Source of the DNA: Bacillota bacterium
Lineage (GTDB): Bacteria > Bacillota > Clostridia > Tissierellales > Tissierellaceae
Assembly: GCA_030602225.1 (NCBI GenBank)
Contig: JAUWAD010000008.1
Span: 1-41,556, forward strand
Direction of reading: 5' to 3'
Length of the DNA stretch: 41,556 nt
How positions within the stretch are numbered: position 1 is the first letter of the stretch; the number at the start of each line of letters is the position of its first letter. The notes beneath the pieces are model-generated. The model saw only the letters and a list, made by a program, of their open reading frames with translations, searched no databases and was not told the origin of the DNA. Below, piece after piece: positions 15,852-25,176 of the stretch. Made by a program: the position numbers and the translations under genes.

Positions 15852-16697
15852 CTATATATCAGAACTAAATGTATCCCAATTACTTAAATCCCCTGTCTCA
15901 TAGCCTAAATAGAACCAATAACTTCTTTGGTCAGATGTTCCATGGGTAAAGCTATCAGGGACAACATAACCCCTTGCTGCCTTCTGAATCGCATCATCAC
16001 CTACAGCTTCAGCAGCTCTAATGGCCTCTTCAATATCTCCAGCTTCCAAATAACCCATATCCTCCACCCAATGAGCCCAAACACCTGATAAGTAGTCTGC
16101 TTGAAGCTCAAATCTTACTGATAACTGGTTATACTCTTCCTGGGATACTCTGCTTCTAATATCTTGCATTTGTTCTGTAATTCCCAGTAGTGTCTGAACA
16201 TGATGGCCTACTTCATGACTGATTACATAAGCAATGGCAAAGTCTCCTGCTGCTCCATACTTGGTCTTTAACTCTTCGAAAAAATCCAAATCTATATATA
16301 CTGTTTGATCACCGGGGCAATAGAATGGGCCTACAGCTGATGATGTGCTTCCACAGGCAGAACTTACATAATCATGGTATAGAACCAATTTCGGTTCTTT
16401 GTAATCTCTATTAAGTTCTGAAAATAATTCCCCCCACACATATTCAGTATCCGCCAAAACCACACTTACAAACTCAGCCATCTCCCTATCTTCTTCTGTT
16501 TCTACATATCCAGTATTTCCACCGGTTTGATTCAGGTAACCTAAATTCTGAAGAACTGCTTCTGGTCCTCCAAAAATAAAGCTTATCAAAAGTATAATAA
16601 TTGCTCCAGCACCACCTATGGATGCTCCTCTACCCATGCCACCTGAAGTCCTTCTATCATCAACATTACTGCTTCTTCGTCTACCTTGCCACTTCAC
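15852..16697 (-). CDS. Membrane-anchored neutral zinc metallopeptidase (YpfJ type)
   Basis: A 281-residue protein of the putative neutral zinc metallopeptidase family (PF04228). MKWQGRRRSSNVDDRR at the start is the family signature, followed by a Gly-rich stretch, one transmembrane helix (about residues 28-48) and an extracytoplasmic catalytic domain with HEVGH at 161-165 and a likely third-ligand helix around E197 (FELQADYLSGVWAH). Substrate unknown. GTG start at 16697 with GGAGGG 7 nt upstream. Monocistronic. The 246 bp upstream (16698-16943) are AT-rich and show only this gene's ribosome site and the next gene's terminator. Confidence 0.92.
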   Translation of the reverse strand: MKWQGRRRSSNVDDRRTSGGMGRGASIGGAGAIIILLISFIFGGPEAVLQNLGYLNQTGGNTGYVETEEDREMAEFVSVVLADTEYVWGELFSELNRDYKEPKLVLYHDYVSSACGSTSSAVGPFYCPGDQTVYIDLDFFEELKTKYGAAGDFAIAYVISHEVGHHVQTLLGITEQMQDIRSRVSQEEYNQLSVRFELQADYLSGVWAHWVEDMGYLEAGDIEEAIRAAEAVGDDAIQKAARGYVVPDSFTHGTSDQRSYWFYLGYETGDLSNWDTFSSDI

Positions 16698-16910
16698 TTA
16701 TAACCCTCCTTCCACCTACCATATAATTAATATACCCATTTTGGATTCGTAAAGTATTATTGATGAAGATTCTTTTGTTTGAACCTTAATCCATTGTTTA
16801 TGATTTATTTGTTTTATTGCTATTTTAAACAAGGTCTTGAAATTAACTATCTAGATAAACAGACTAAAAAAACTAAAAATAATGTGTTGAACACTAAAAT
16901 TACATAATAA

Positions 16911-16939
16911 TAAAACAAACTGTGGCAAATGCCACAGTT
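16911..16939 (-). terminator. Terminator of the M20 amidohydrolase gene
   Basis: Perfect inverted repeat AACTGTGGC (16918-16926) / GCCACAGTT (16931-16939) with a 4-nt loop. On the minus strand it is followed by TGTTTTA. Confidence 0.8.
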
Positions 16940-16943
16940 ATAA

Positions 16944-18059
16944 TCAATAACTTGAAAGTTCTTTAAACATCTCAACAGCTGTTTCAAGAATTTCATCTGG
17001 AAAATCATACTCATATGTGTGGAGTTGAGGATAATTAACGCCATTCCCTACATAGAAAATTGCTCCTTTTGTTTCCTTTAAATAGTGACCATAATCCTCA
17101 CTTCCCCTAAATCCCTTATCCATTTCATTCAACTTGAATCCTTTGGATGTAGCTGCTTTTCTTACTTTATCACTACTTTCCTTATGGTTAGAGGTTACTG
17201 GAAACACATCGTTATACTCAATTCCGACTTTTAAACCATATTCTTTTCCCAGTTCGTTTGAGAGTTTCTCCAAACTCTTCTCCAGTTTCACCAACTCTTC
17301 CTCATATTCAGCTCTTATGGTCAATAACAAATTTCCTTTGCTAGCGGCGATTCCGAATGCTCTCTCACCAACATCCACCTGGATAACCGTACACAAAACT
17401 ATTCCCTTATTGTTTGAAGAATTTGTAAAATGTGGTAAAGCATCAATTATTTTAGCGATGGCATAGGCTGGGTTTATTCCGTACTCTGGTTGACTAGCAT
17501 GGGTAGGTTTTCCAATCATGTGAATAGTCATACCCTTCGATGCAAAATGACTTGTTCCGTCTATGATGCTAATGGAATGTCTCTCAAAACCACTCATATT
17601 GTGATATGCAAATATCTCCTCAATATTACATTCCTTAATAAATACCTTAGCTTCAAATGCCCCATCTCCTGATTCTTCAGCATGTTGAAATAGAAAGAAA
17701 ATATTGTTATCTGATCCATTTTGATCTATTTCTAATGCAAAACCTGCCAATGCTGCAGAATGACCATCATGTCCACATTTATGGGCTACACCTTTATTTA
17801 TTAAACCATAGGGCAATTCTATACCCTCATCCATTAATATTGCATCAAAGTCAGCTCTAAAAGCAATGTTCTTTTTCCCTATGGGTGAATGGTAAATGGC
17901 ATAAAACCACTTTCCCCTATCTACAATTTCAAGATTAGTATTTTCTTTTATAAAGTCCATAAGGGTACTTTTTGTGTTTGTTTCATGATTTGATGGCTCG
18001 GGGTTAGCATGTAACTCATGACGTAGATCTATAATCTTCTTTAAGTTTTTATCATCCAT
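16944..18059 (-). CDS. M20-family amidohydrolase / peptidase
   Basis: A 371-residue cytoplasmic metallohydrolase of the M20D-like amidohydrolase group (hippurate hydrolase / N-acyl-amino-acid amidohydrolase relatives). Metal-site motifs visible: RADFDA (68-73), HKCGHDGHSAAL with C95, H97, D98, the HAEES catalytic/ligand segment (E128, E129), FAYHNMSGF and the C-terminal GSEDYGHYL. The dimerisation domain sits at about residues 170-285. Likely removes an acyl group from an amino acid or small peptide; exact substrate unknown. RBS GGAG before ATG 18059, and an extended -10 TGGTATAAT at 18099-18091. Confidence 0.87.
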   Translation of the reverse strand: MDDKNLKKIIDLRHELHANPEPSNHETNTKSTLMDFIKENTNLEIVDRGKWFYAIYHSPIGKKNIAFRADFDAILMDEGIELPYGLINKGVAHKCGHDGHSAALAGFALEIDQNGSDNNIFFLFQHAEESGDGAFEAKVFIKECNIEEIFAYHNMSGFERHSISIIDGTSHFASKGMTIHMIGKPTHASQPEYGINPAYAIAKIIDALPHFTNSSNNKGIVLCTVIQVDVGERAFGIAASKGNLLLTIRAEYEEELVKLEKSLEKLSNELGKEYGLKVGIEYNDVFPVTSNHKESSDKVRKAATSKGFKLNEMDKGFRGSEDYGHYLKETKGAIFYVGNGVNYPQLHTYEYDFPDEILETAVEMFKELSSY

Positions 18060-18090
18060 GTAATCATCTCCATTTTTAGATTTAATTTGA

Positions 18091-18099
18091 ATTATACCA
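18091..18099 (-). promoter_or_regulatory. Extended -10 promoter element of the M20 amidohydrolase gene
   Basis: Minus strand TGGTATAAT, a TGn-extended -10, 32 nt before the ATG. No good -35 is seen, which suits extended -10 promoters. Confidence 0.5.
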
Positions 18100-18108
18100 T
18101 AACTTAAT

Positions 18109-18151
18109 AAGAAAGATACTCTCAGATTAAATTACTGAGAGCATCTTTCTT
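18109..18151 (-). terminator. Terminator of the imidazolonepropionase-like gene
   Basis: A 17-bp stem, 18109-18125 with 18135-18151, with a single mismatch that is a G-U pair in minus-strand RNA. It lies just after the amidohydrolase stop (18155). The U-run after it is modest. Confidence 0.75.
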
Positions 18152-18154
18152 TTC

Positions 18155-19312
18155 TTATTTCTTATAAACTACTTTTCCATCTATAATTGTATGTGTGACA
18201 ATTGATTGTAGATCAAAGGGATGTCTATCCCAAATGACCACATCAGCATCCTTACCCACTTCTATCGATCCAACCCTATGGTCTATCTCAAGTATTTCTG
18301 CTGCATTTATTGATATAGCTTTAAGAGCTTCCATCTCATCTAACCCTGACTTATGTGCCAGTGCTGCACACATAGGTAGGTACTCCAATGGAATAACAGG
18401 ACTATCTGTCATTATTGCAACTTTAACACCTGCATTAACTAATATCTTGGGAGTATCAAATGTCTTATTATTTAACTCAAACTTTGACTTATTCCCAAAG
18501 GATGGGCCTACAATGGCAGGATATCCTTCCACTGCTAACTTATCTGCTATTAAATGACCTTCTGTACAGTGCTCTAATGTTAACTTAACACCAAATTCCT
18601 TTGCAATTCTTATGGATGTGAATATATCATCTGCTCTATGAGCATGTGCTTTCAATGGTATTTCTCCCTTAACCACAGGAATCATGGCCTCCAGTTTCAT
18701 ATCATATGAAGGAAGTTTGCTACTATCATCACCAGCTTCTTTTATTTTATTATAGTATTCAAAGGATTTGGCTAAGGTTTCACGTAATTTTGCTGCTGTT
18801 CCCATTCTTGTTGATGGCATTGATTTTTTTTGTGAATAAACCCTTTTGGGATTTTCTCCAAAGGCACATTTCATGGCAAGGGTCTCAGTTACTACCATAT
18901 CATCAACTCTATCACCATGTAGCTTTAGTACAGAAAACGTCCCCCCTATTACATTAGCACTTCCAGGACCAGTGGCTGCAGTTGTCACTCCACCTTTAAT
19001 GGCATTTTCAAAAGCTTCATCTCTTGGATTAATAGCATCTATTGCCCTTAGGTGAGGTGTTATTGGATCTGTCATTTCATTCCCATCATCACCTTCAAAA
19101 CCTATCCCTTCTTCCCACATACCTATATGACAGTGAGCATCAATAAATCCTGGGAACAAACACTTGCCATTGGCATCAATTACATCCATCTTGTCATTTT
19201 CTTCTATGTGTGGTCCAACATCTATTATCTTTCCCTGATCAATCAACACACATCCCTTTTCAATAACAGCTTGTGCCATGGTATAAATCTTTGCGTTTTT
19301 AATAAGTAACAT
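18155..19312 (-). CDS. Imidazolonepropionase-like metal-dependent amidohydrolase
   Basis: A 385-residue TIM-barrel amidohydrolase. The N-terminal small beta domain (LLIKNAKIYTM, GCVLIDQGKIIDVG) leads to the HxH metal motif FPGFIDAHCHIG (H60, H62). Later ligands are seen in PLKAHAHRADDI, LTLEHCTEGH and IMTDSPV (catalytic Asp), and the C-terminus carries VGSIEVGKDADVVIWD. This is the imidazolonepropionase-related group, not HutI itself; its substrate, perhaps a cyclic amide or dipeptide, is unknown. RBS AGGGGG before ATG 19312; promoter at 19347-19375. An M20 hydrolase gene follows on the same strand, but with a terminator in between. Confidence 0.88.
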   Translation of the reverse strand: MLLIKNAKIYTMAQAVIEKGCVLIDQGKIIDVGPHIEENDKMDVIDANGKCLFPGFIDAHCHIGMWEEGIGFEGDDGNEMTDPITPHLRAIDAINPRDEAFENAIKGGVTTAATGPGSANVIGGTFSVLKLHGDRVDDMVVTETLAMKCAFGENPKRVYSQKKSMPSTRMGTAAKLRETLAKSFEYYNKIKEAGDDSSKLPSYDMKLEAMIPVVKGEIPLKAHAHRADDIFTSIRIAKEFGVKLTLEHCTEGHLIADKLAVEGYPAIVGPSFGNKSKFELNNKTFDTPKILVNAGVKVAIMTDSPVIPLEYLPMCAALAHKSGLDEMEALKAISINAAEILEIDHRVGSIEVGKDADVVIWDRHPFDLQSIVTHTIIDGKVVYKK

Positions 19313-19346
19313 TCTTATCCCCCTTTTTATTTCGTCAATCTAAATA

Positions 19347-19375
19347 ATTATACCATATATATTATTTCTTCTGAA
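19347..19375 (-). promoter_or_regulatory. Promoter of the imidazolonepropionase-like gene
   Basis: Minus strand TTCAGA (19375-19370), 17-nt spacer, TATAAT (19352-19347) preceded by TGG (extended -10). The 17 bases from 19347 recur exactly at 40509, upstream of the DUF1846 gene. Confidence 0.65.
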
Positions 19376-19488
19376 TGATTTTATACTCCAGGATTATTTA
19401 AATAGTTACAATACAGTATTTATTGAATAACTTTAACCTCTAAATGGTATAAAGTAATTAATGAAATTCATATAATTGGAGGTTTACC

Positions 19489-20430
19489 ATGGATAATCAT
19501 AAGGTCAAGGATATTCTAAACAATCTGAAGAAAGTTATTATTGGAAAAGATGAGGTGCTTGAATTAGTATTAATAAGTCTATTGGCCAAAGGTCACTTGC
19601 TTATAGAGGATGTCCCAGGAGTTGGTAAAACTACCCTAGTTAAAGCTCTTGCAAGAAGCCTTGACTTATCATATAAAAGGGTTCAGTTTACTCCTGATTT
19701 AATGCCCTCAGATATTTTAGGAGTAAGTATTTACGATAAAGAAAGTGGTACTTTCAATTTTAAAAAAGGACCCATATTTAACCAGATATTATTAGCAGAT
19801 GAAATAAATAGAACTTCTCCAAAAACCCAATCTGCATTATTGCAAGCCATGGAAGAAGGTGAAGTTTCCACTGAAGATAAGCATTTTGTGCTGGATAGAC
19901 CATTTATGGTTTTAGCTACCCAAAATCCTCTGGAGTATCAAGGTACTTTCCCGTTGCCCGAAGCTCAATTAGATAGATTTCTTATGAAAATATCCATTGG
20001 TTATCCAAATAAGTCTTATGAAATAGAAATACTAAAAAAGCACTCACAAATCAAAGATCTTAGTCAGATAACTCCAGTTGCTTCAGCAGAAGATATAATA
20101 ATCATGCAAGAACTAGTTGATAGTATAAAAGTTCATGAGGATATTATAGATTATGTGGTTAGCATTGCAAATACAACAAGAATTTATGAAGATTTACGAT
20201 TAGGTGCAAGTCCCAGAGCTTCAATTGATTTATTAAAAGCTGCAAAGGCTATGGCATTTGTAAAGGGTAGAGCTTATGTTATTCCAGATGATGTAAAGAC
20301 AATGACCTTGCCTGTTTTAGGTCATAGATTAATAATGTCTTCCGAGGCTAGAATAGGTAGAAAAACCATTGAGGATATACTAAAGGGAATTTTAAATAGG
20401 GTCTACGTGCCGGTGATTGTAAATGAGTAG
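19489..20430 (+). CDS. MoxR-family AAA+ ATPase
   Basis: A 313-residue MoxR ATPase. Walker A is DVPGVGKTT (K47), Walker B is LLADEIN (D104, E105) followed by RTSPKTQSALLQAMEE, sensor 1 is ATQNPLEYQGTFPLPEAQ, and the C-terminal lid domain holds LGASPRASIDLLKAAKA. MoxR proteins act as chaperone-like ATPases with VWA/DUF58 partners. It heads the operon moxR-DUF58-transglutaminase, overlapping the DUF58 gene by 8 nt. RBS TTGGAGG 8 nt before ATG. The classic combination suggests assembly or processing of cell-surface proteins, but the client is unknown. Confidence 0.95.
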   Translation: MDNHKVKDILNNLKKVIIGKDEVLELVLISLLAKGHLLIEDVPGVGKTTLVKALARSLDLSYKRVQFTPDLMPSDILGVSIYDKESGTFNFKKGPIFNQILLADEINRTSPKTQSALLQAMEEGEVSTEDKHFVLDRPFMVLATQNPLEYQGTFPLPEAQLDRFLMKISIGYPNKSYEIEILKKHSQIKDLSQITPVASAEDIIIMQELVDSIKVHEDIIDYVVSIANTTRIYEDLRLGASPRASIDLLKAAKAMAFVKGRAYVIPDDVKTMTLPVLGHRLIMSSEARIGRKTIEDILKGILNRVYVPVIVNE

Positions 20431-21628
20431 ATTTCATTTTGGTAAAACTTTTTTGCTACTGGTAGTGGTATTATTTGTCCTTTTAGTAGGAGGGACTCTT
20501 CCTTATTTCATGTTCTATATCGCTTTATTCCTATTTTCCATACCTCTTATTCACAGTTTTTTATCAATAAATAGCATAAGTGGGAAGGTAAAATTGCCCG
20601 AAACTGAAGTATTCACTGGAGAAGTGGTTAGGATTGACTACAGCATCGAAAACAACGGGAAATTATCAATTCCATACTTAAAGATATTTAGCAATATCTC
20701 TAAGCAATTAACTGGGGATGTAACCAAGGAATCCATATTATCTTTAGAGAAGAGAGAAGTGTACTCAAAGACTGAAGATATTTACTTGAAAAGAAGAGGT
20801 TACTATAAAATAGGGGATATTGATGTAACGGTTAAAGACATCTTTGGATTCTATAAGCTCAATAGGAAAATTCAAAGTAAGGCATCTTTGTTGGTTTATC
20901 CTGAAATTATAACTCTATCAACCTTTGAGGTTTCTTCCAGCCAACAATCTGGGGAACTACTAATAAAGGATTCATCTTATCTTGATAGAAGTAGAATATC
21001 TTCACTTAGAGATTATTCTGAGGGAGACTCAATAAAATCAATCCATTGGAGACTATCTGCCAAAAAGGACACTCCCATCGTTAAGGACTTTGAGTTCAGG
21101 GGTGATACTTCAGTTAATATTATTATTGATAATTACAAGGTTAACTTTAAAGATGATTTGGATCGAAGAATGGAAGATAAGGTTGCAACAGCTGTTATGA
21201 GTATTATTAACTACTGTTTGGATAATAATATAAATGTGGATGTGGCAACTCAAGATAATGACAATATTACCGTTACCAAAGGTCAGAATAAATCCGATTT
21301 AAAATCCTTTCTAGAACTGATGGCTAAATTTGAGGGTAATGGTGCCTATAACTCTAAGGAACTAATTCAAAGAATAGATGTTCCAATTATTAAAGGTACA
21401 TCTTTAATAATTGTTACCAGCAATCTGGAAAATGGCATAGCTTCAATTGGTCTTGATTACAGACTAAGAGGTTTAAATCCAATATTTATTGTGATAACTG
21501 ATATGAAAAATAAAAATGGTTATATTGACTTAAATATTGAAAAAGACTTAAGAAAAGAAGGCATTAATGTATATATATTAGATTACCAATCAAGTATAAA
21601 AGAGACTTTGGAGGTGCTCCATGGATGA
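20423..21628 (+). CDS. DUF58 (VWA-like) membrane protein
   Basis: A 401-residue protein with two N-terminal transmembrane helices (about residues 8-45), a beta-rich middle and the DUF58 signature DYSEGDSIKSIHWRLSAKKD near residue 195, followed by a VWA-like fold (SVNIIIDNYK). It is the usual partner of the MoxR ATPase encoded just upstream (8-nt overlap) and of the transglutaminase just downstream (another 8-nt overlap). These overlaps indicate translational coupling and fixed stoichiometry. Function at the membrane is inferred from context. Confidence 0.92.
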   Translation: MSRFHFGKTFLLLVVVLFVLLVGGTLPYFMFYIALFLFSIPLIHSFLSINSISGKVKLPETEVFTGEVVRIDYSIENNGKLSIPYLKIFSNISKQLTGDVTKESILSLEKREVYSKTEDIYLKRRGYYKIGDIDVTVKDIFGFYKLNRKIQSKASLLVYPEIITLSTFEVSSSQQSGELLIKDSSYLDRSRISSLRDYSEGDSIKSIHWRLSAKKDTPIVKDFEFRGDTSVNIIIDNYKVNFKDDLDRRMEDKVATAVMSIINYCLDNNINVDVATQDNDNITVTKGQNKSDLKSFLELMAKFEGNGAYNSKELIQRIDVPIIKGTSLIIVTSNLENGIASIGLDYRLRGLNPIFIVITDMKNKNGYIDLNIEKDLRKEGINVYILDYQSSIKETLEVLHG

Positions 21629-23906
21629 TCAAATGGAAAGGTCTCAAAAAATAATAATCTCAATACTATACGTGTTGGTTGTATTTGGATTAAGTCATCT
21701 ATTGGGCATAGGTATTAACTCAAACATAAATATACCTATGCAATTTTTGATTGTAGTTTTAGTAAGCTTGTTGGTTAAATTTTTCATCTACAATCCTTTT
21801 ATACTCTATATCTTACTTTCTCTATCCTTAATACTTTCAGTAATGGTCCATAGATTTATAAGACCCTTCATTTTTGACTTCTTGGATAGGATAATTGTTT
21901 TATTCAAGAACATTTATAATAATTTTCAGGGTATAGAAAATATCCAGTCTGAAAATATACTGTTTTATTGGATTATTATAGTAACGGTTATCTCACTATT
22001 TACTGCCTTGTCATTATTTAAAAGACGTTTCATCTATCTTTTACTTCCGGTTTATTTGTCTTTTTATGTAATATACTGGTATAACTATTACGATATTTCT
22101 TTAGGGCTCTTGGCATCCTTCTTATTCTTCTTTATTATTCTTTTAGGGTTGTATAATTATAATAAGGAAAAGGATTCAAATAGTGATGGTCAGTCTTTCT
22201 TGGATATCTATCCCATATGGCTAAGAACTACCATAGCTTATAGCTTTATCATTTTAGCTTTAGCGATTGTTTTACCCAAATCTTATAATTATATAAGATG
22301 GGATTATTTATCCAGGAAGGTTTATTCAACATTCCCAATTGTTGAAGAGTTAAGATCTTACAATGAATATACACGATCCGGAGGAAATGCTCTTTCTTTT
22401 GACTTCTCCATTACTGGTTTTCAAAACACCACATCAAGACTTGGTGGACCAGTTGAACTTAGTCAGAGAAAAATAATGACCATTAGAGCGAAGGAAAAGA
22501 CATACCTTAGAGGAAAAGTTAATCATATTTATTCTGGTTACTCTTGGGAACCTTACAATTTCCCATTTTTGCAAAGAAGGGTTGGGAGCACCTACAACTT
22601 TTACTCCTTTAATGAAAGAGACATGTATAATGAAGAATATATATCTATACTCAATCATAGATTTTCATCCACTACAATATTTACCACCCTATGGCCGACT
22701 GAAGTTATAACTGAAAAAGGAAATACCTATTTAATGTCTGGAGATAGGGAAATAGTATTTGGTGAAGGCATTTATGAAGGAGAAAACTATTTTGTAAGAG
22801 TTCAAAGACCAGAACCATATGGTATTCAAGTTGCAAGAGGTGTCTTAAATTATAAGGAAGATCTTGAGAATATTAATGTTTACCTAAGTATACCCAACAA
22901 TATCATCACTCAGAGAACGAGAAGTTTATCAAGGTTTATCACTGATGGATTAGATACTGATTTTCAGAAAGCATCAGCCATTGAAAGCTATTTAAGACGA
23001 AATTATGAATATAAACTCGATGTTGAACAGGTTCCAGAAGATAAAGATTTCGTTGATTTCTTTCTATTTGATTCTAGAGAAGGCTATTGCACTTATTATG
23101 CATCAGCCATGGCAATACTCTTAAGATTAGAGGGTATTCCTTCAAGATATGTTGAGGGATATCTAGCATATGACAGAATAGATAGTGACCTTTATGAAGT
23201 TAGACAAGAACATGCCCACGCATGGGTTGAAGCTTTTATTGAACCAGTAGGGTGGATGACTTTTGAGCCAACTCCTGCTTATTCAACTGAGTTGAGATTA
23301 GAAAACTACATTGAACCAGAAGATGATGATGATATTGTTACTCCTGGATCTGAAACACCAACTTCTCCTACTGATGTTGATGGTCCTGGAATTGATGCAG
23401 ATGATGATATTAGAGGACCATCAAGAGATCCAGGTGGTGGAGATGAACCTACTCCCACACCGGATGAGACAAATAACTATTTAGTATTCCTTGTAATAGT
23501 TGCTGGTCTTTTAATTGTGCCATTTAGATTTATCTATGGTTTCATTCTCTATAGTAAAGAAATAAAAAAACACAAACACAAGGGTGATTATAGATATTTG
23601 ATATATATATATAAGCAGATTATTACTCTCAATGAGTTATTGGGTTATCCACAACTACCTGGTGAAACCCACTTTGATTACTCAAAGAGAATTGGCTATA
23701 AGTTCTATGATTACAATGAAGCAGGATTTAATGAAATAACAAATACCTTTGTGGAAACGAAATACGGAGATAAAGAAATCAGTAAAGATCATATTATGCA
23801 ATTTGAAAAATATAGAGAAACATTGGAAAGCAAGCTTAGAATCCATTGGGGACTAAGAATATATTACTACAGAAAATACGTTAGTAAGAGATATTGGAAA
23901 ATCTAG
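21621..23906 (+). CDS. TgpA-like membrane transglutaminase-fold protein
   Basis: A 761-residue protein: several N-terminal transmembrane helices (within residues 8-220, TgpA-N type), an extracytoplasmic region with a transglutaminase core, a Pro/Asp/Gly-rich linker (about residues 560-615), one further helix (about 620-640) and a cytoplasmic DUF4129-like tail. The catalytic triad reads C490 in EGYCTYYASAMAILLR, H533 in HAHAWVEAF and E549 in GWMTFEPTPA; the third residue is Glu where Asp is common. Probably a cysteine protease or cross-linker acting on surface proteins together with MoxR and DUF58. Start overlaps DUF58 by 8 nt with GGAGGTG upstream. Confidence 0.92.
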   Translation: MDDQMERSQKIIISILYVLVVFGLSHLLGIGINSNINIPMQFLIVVLVSLLVKFFIYNPFILYILLSLSLILSVMVHRFIRPFIFDFLDRIIVLFKNIYNNFQGIENIQSENILFYWIIIVTVISLFTALSLFKRRFIYLLLPVYLSFYVIYWYNYYDISLGLLASFLFFFIILLGLYNYNKEKDSNSDGQSFLDIYPIWLRTTIAYSFIILALAIVLPKSYNYIRWDYLSRKVYSTFPIVEELRSYNEYTRSGGNALSFDFSITGFQNTTSRLGGPVELSQRKIMTIRAKEKTYLRGKVNHIYSGYSWEPYNFPFLQRRVGSTYNFYSFNERDMYNEEYISILNHRFSSTTIFTTLWPTEVITEKGNTYLMSGDREIVFGEGIYEGENYFVRVQRPEPYGIQVARGVLNYKEDLENINVYLSIPNNIITQRTRSLSRFITDGLDTDFQKASAIESYLRRNYEYKLDVEQVPEDKDFVDFFLFDSREGYCTYYASAMAILLRLEGIPSRYVEGYLAYDRIDSDLYEVRQEHAHAWVEAFIEPVGWMTFEPTPAYSTELRLENYIEPEDDDDIVTPGSETPTSPTDVDGPGIDADDDIRGPSRDPGGGDEPTPTPDETNNYLVFLVIVAGLLIVPFRFIYGFILYSKEIKKHKHKGDYRYLIYIYKQIITLNELLGYPQLPGETHFDYSKRIGYKFYDYNEAGFNEITNTFVETKYGDKEISKDHIMQFEKYRETLESKLRIHWGLRIYYYRKYVSKRYWKI

Positions 23907-23978
23907 AAAGGATGTGTAAATATCAGTACTAATTATTTCAACCCCAGAGACTACTTCACAAAAGATGAGTTAATTAAA

Positions 23979-25127
23979 TTGACACAAAGTTTGATTAGAA
24001 TACCCAGTCATAAGGATATAAAAGGCCAGGAAAGAGATGTGGCAGAATTTATCCATCACTTCTTATTGGAAAATGAAATACAATCTCAACTTGTTCCTGT
24101 TGTAGATGATAGACCAAATGTTATTGCTGTGATCAAAGGTGATGATACAGGTAAGTCAATTATGTTCAATGGTCACACGGACACTGTACTCCCTTATAAT
24201 ATGACTATTGAACCCTTTAGTGGGAAACTAGAAAATGGCAAGATTTATGGAAGGGGTTCTGTGGATATGAAAGGAGCTCTTGCTTCCTTTATAATCACAC
24301 TTTTAGCTATAAAAAGAAGTGGGTTTACTCCTGGAGGAGACATTGTCTTTACAGCAGTTATTGGTGAGGAAGGTAAAAGCGAGGGTACTGAACATCTAAT
24401 AAAGTCTGGCATTAAAACGGATGCAGCAATTGTTGGGGAACCTTCGGATTATGAGTATGCCGTTGGTCATAGAGGTCTAGAGTGGTTCGATGTAACTATT
24501 TATGGCAAGGCTTCCCATAGTGGGAAACCTGAAAATGGAGTAAATGCAATTGAACATGCCATGACCTTTATACAAAGAGTAAAGCAGGACTTATATCCTG
24601 TTTTAAAGAAAAAGCATGCAGAGTATATGGGTGATTCTGTTATGAATTTTGGAACCATTTCTGGAGGTACAGAACAAAGTACTGTGGCAGATAAATGTAT
24701 CATAAGACTTGATAGAAGGTATATTCCAGGAGAAACAATAGAATCCGTGATGAAGGAATATCAGGATATAATTGATAATCTTCATAATGAGGATCCTACA
24801 TTTAGAGCTAAAATCGAAATTACACCTGAAAGTCTTTTGGAACTATACCATCCTCCACTTATAACATCTATTAATGAACCCATTGTATCTGCAATAAGAG
24901 AATCTATAAGGGATGTTATAAAAAGAGAGCCTGCCATTACAAGAGGTATGGGATGGTCAGATGCAGCACTTCTAAAAACCTATGCACACATACCAACTAT
25001 TGTGTTTGGTCCTGGTGATTTAACCTTGGCCCATACAGAAATAGAGTATGTGGAAGTTGAAGATCTTGTAAAGGCGGTTGATATATACTGTAGGGTTGTA
25101 CAGAGGTTCACCAAATTGATGGATTAA
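23979..25127 (+). CDS. M20-family metallopeptidase (ArgE/DapE/YgeY-like), start uncertain
   Basis: A metallohydrolase of at least 382 residues. From the TTG at 23979: FNGHTDTV (H66, D68), GRGSVDMKGALASF (D96), GEEGKSEGTEHL (E130, E131), and a final HTEIEYVEVEDL ligand region. It removes acyl or peptide groups from small substrates such as N-acyl amino acids. The frame stays open upstream to a TAG at 23904 and encodes family-like sequence just before the TTG (DYFTKDELIK joining LTQSLIRIPSH), so the protein probably begins near 23922, where the codon is ATC after an AAGGA site. Last gene on the plus strand before a strong terminator, 72 nt or less after the transglutaminase. Confidence 0.88.
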   Translation: MTQSLIRIPSHKDIKGQERDVAEFIHHFLLENEIQSQLVPVVDDRPNVIAVIKGDDTGKSIMFNGHTDTVLPYNMTIEPFSGKLENGKIYGRGSVDMKGALASFIITLLAIKRSGFTPGGDIVFTAVIGEEGKSEGTEHLIKSGIKTDAAIVGEPSDYEYAVGHRGLEWFDVTIYGKASHSGKPENGVNAIEHAMTFIQRVKQDLYPVLKKKHAEYMGDSVMNFGTISGGTEQSTVADKCIIRLDRRYIPGETIESVMKEYQDIIDNLHNEDPTFRAKIEITPESLLELYHPPLITSINEPIVSAIRESIRDVIKREPAITRGMGWSDAALLKTYAHIPTIVFGPGDLTLAHTEIEYVEVEDLVKAVDIYCRVVQRFTKLMD

Positions 25128-25132
25128 AAAAA

Positions 25133-25164
25133 AGGAGATAACTCACAATACTGAGTTATCTCCT
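25133..25164. terminator. Terminator between the M20 peptidase and lipoprotein genes
   Basis: A 13-bp perfect stem AGGAGATAACTCA (25133-25145) / TGAGTTATCTCCT (25152-25164), loop of 6. An eight-base T tract follows on the minus strand, so it is best for the lipoprotein gene but can end both. Confidence 0.92.
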
Positions 25165-25176
25165 AAGTTTATTTTA

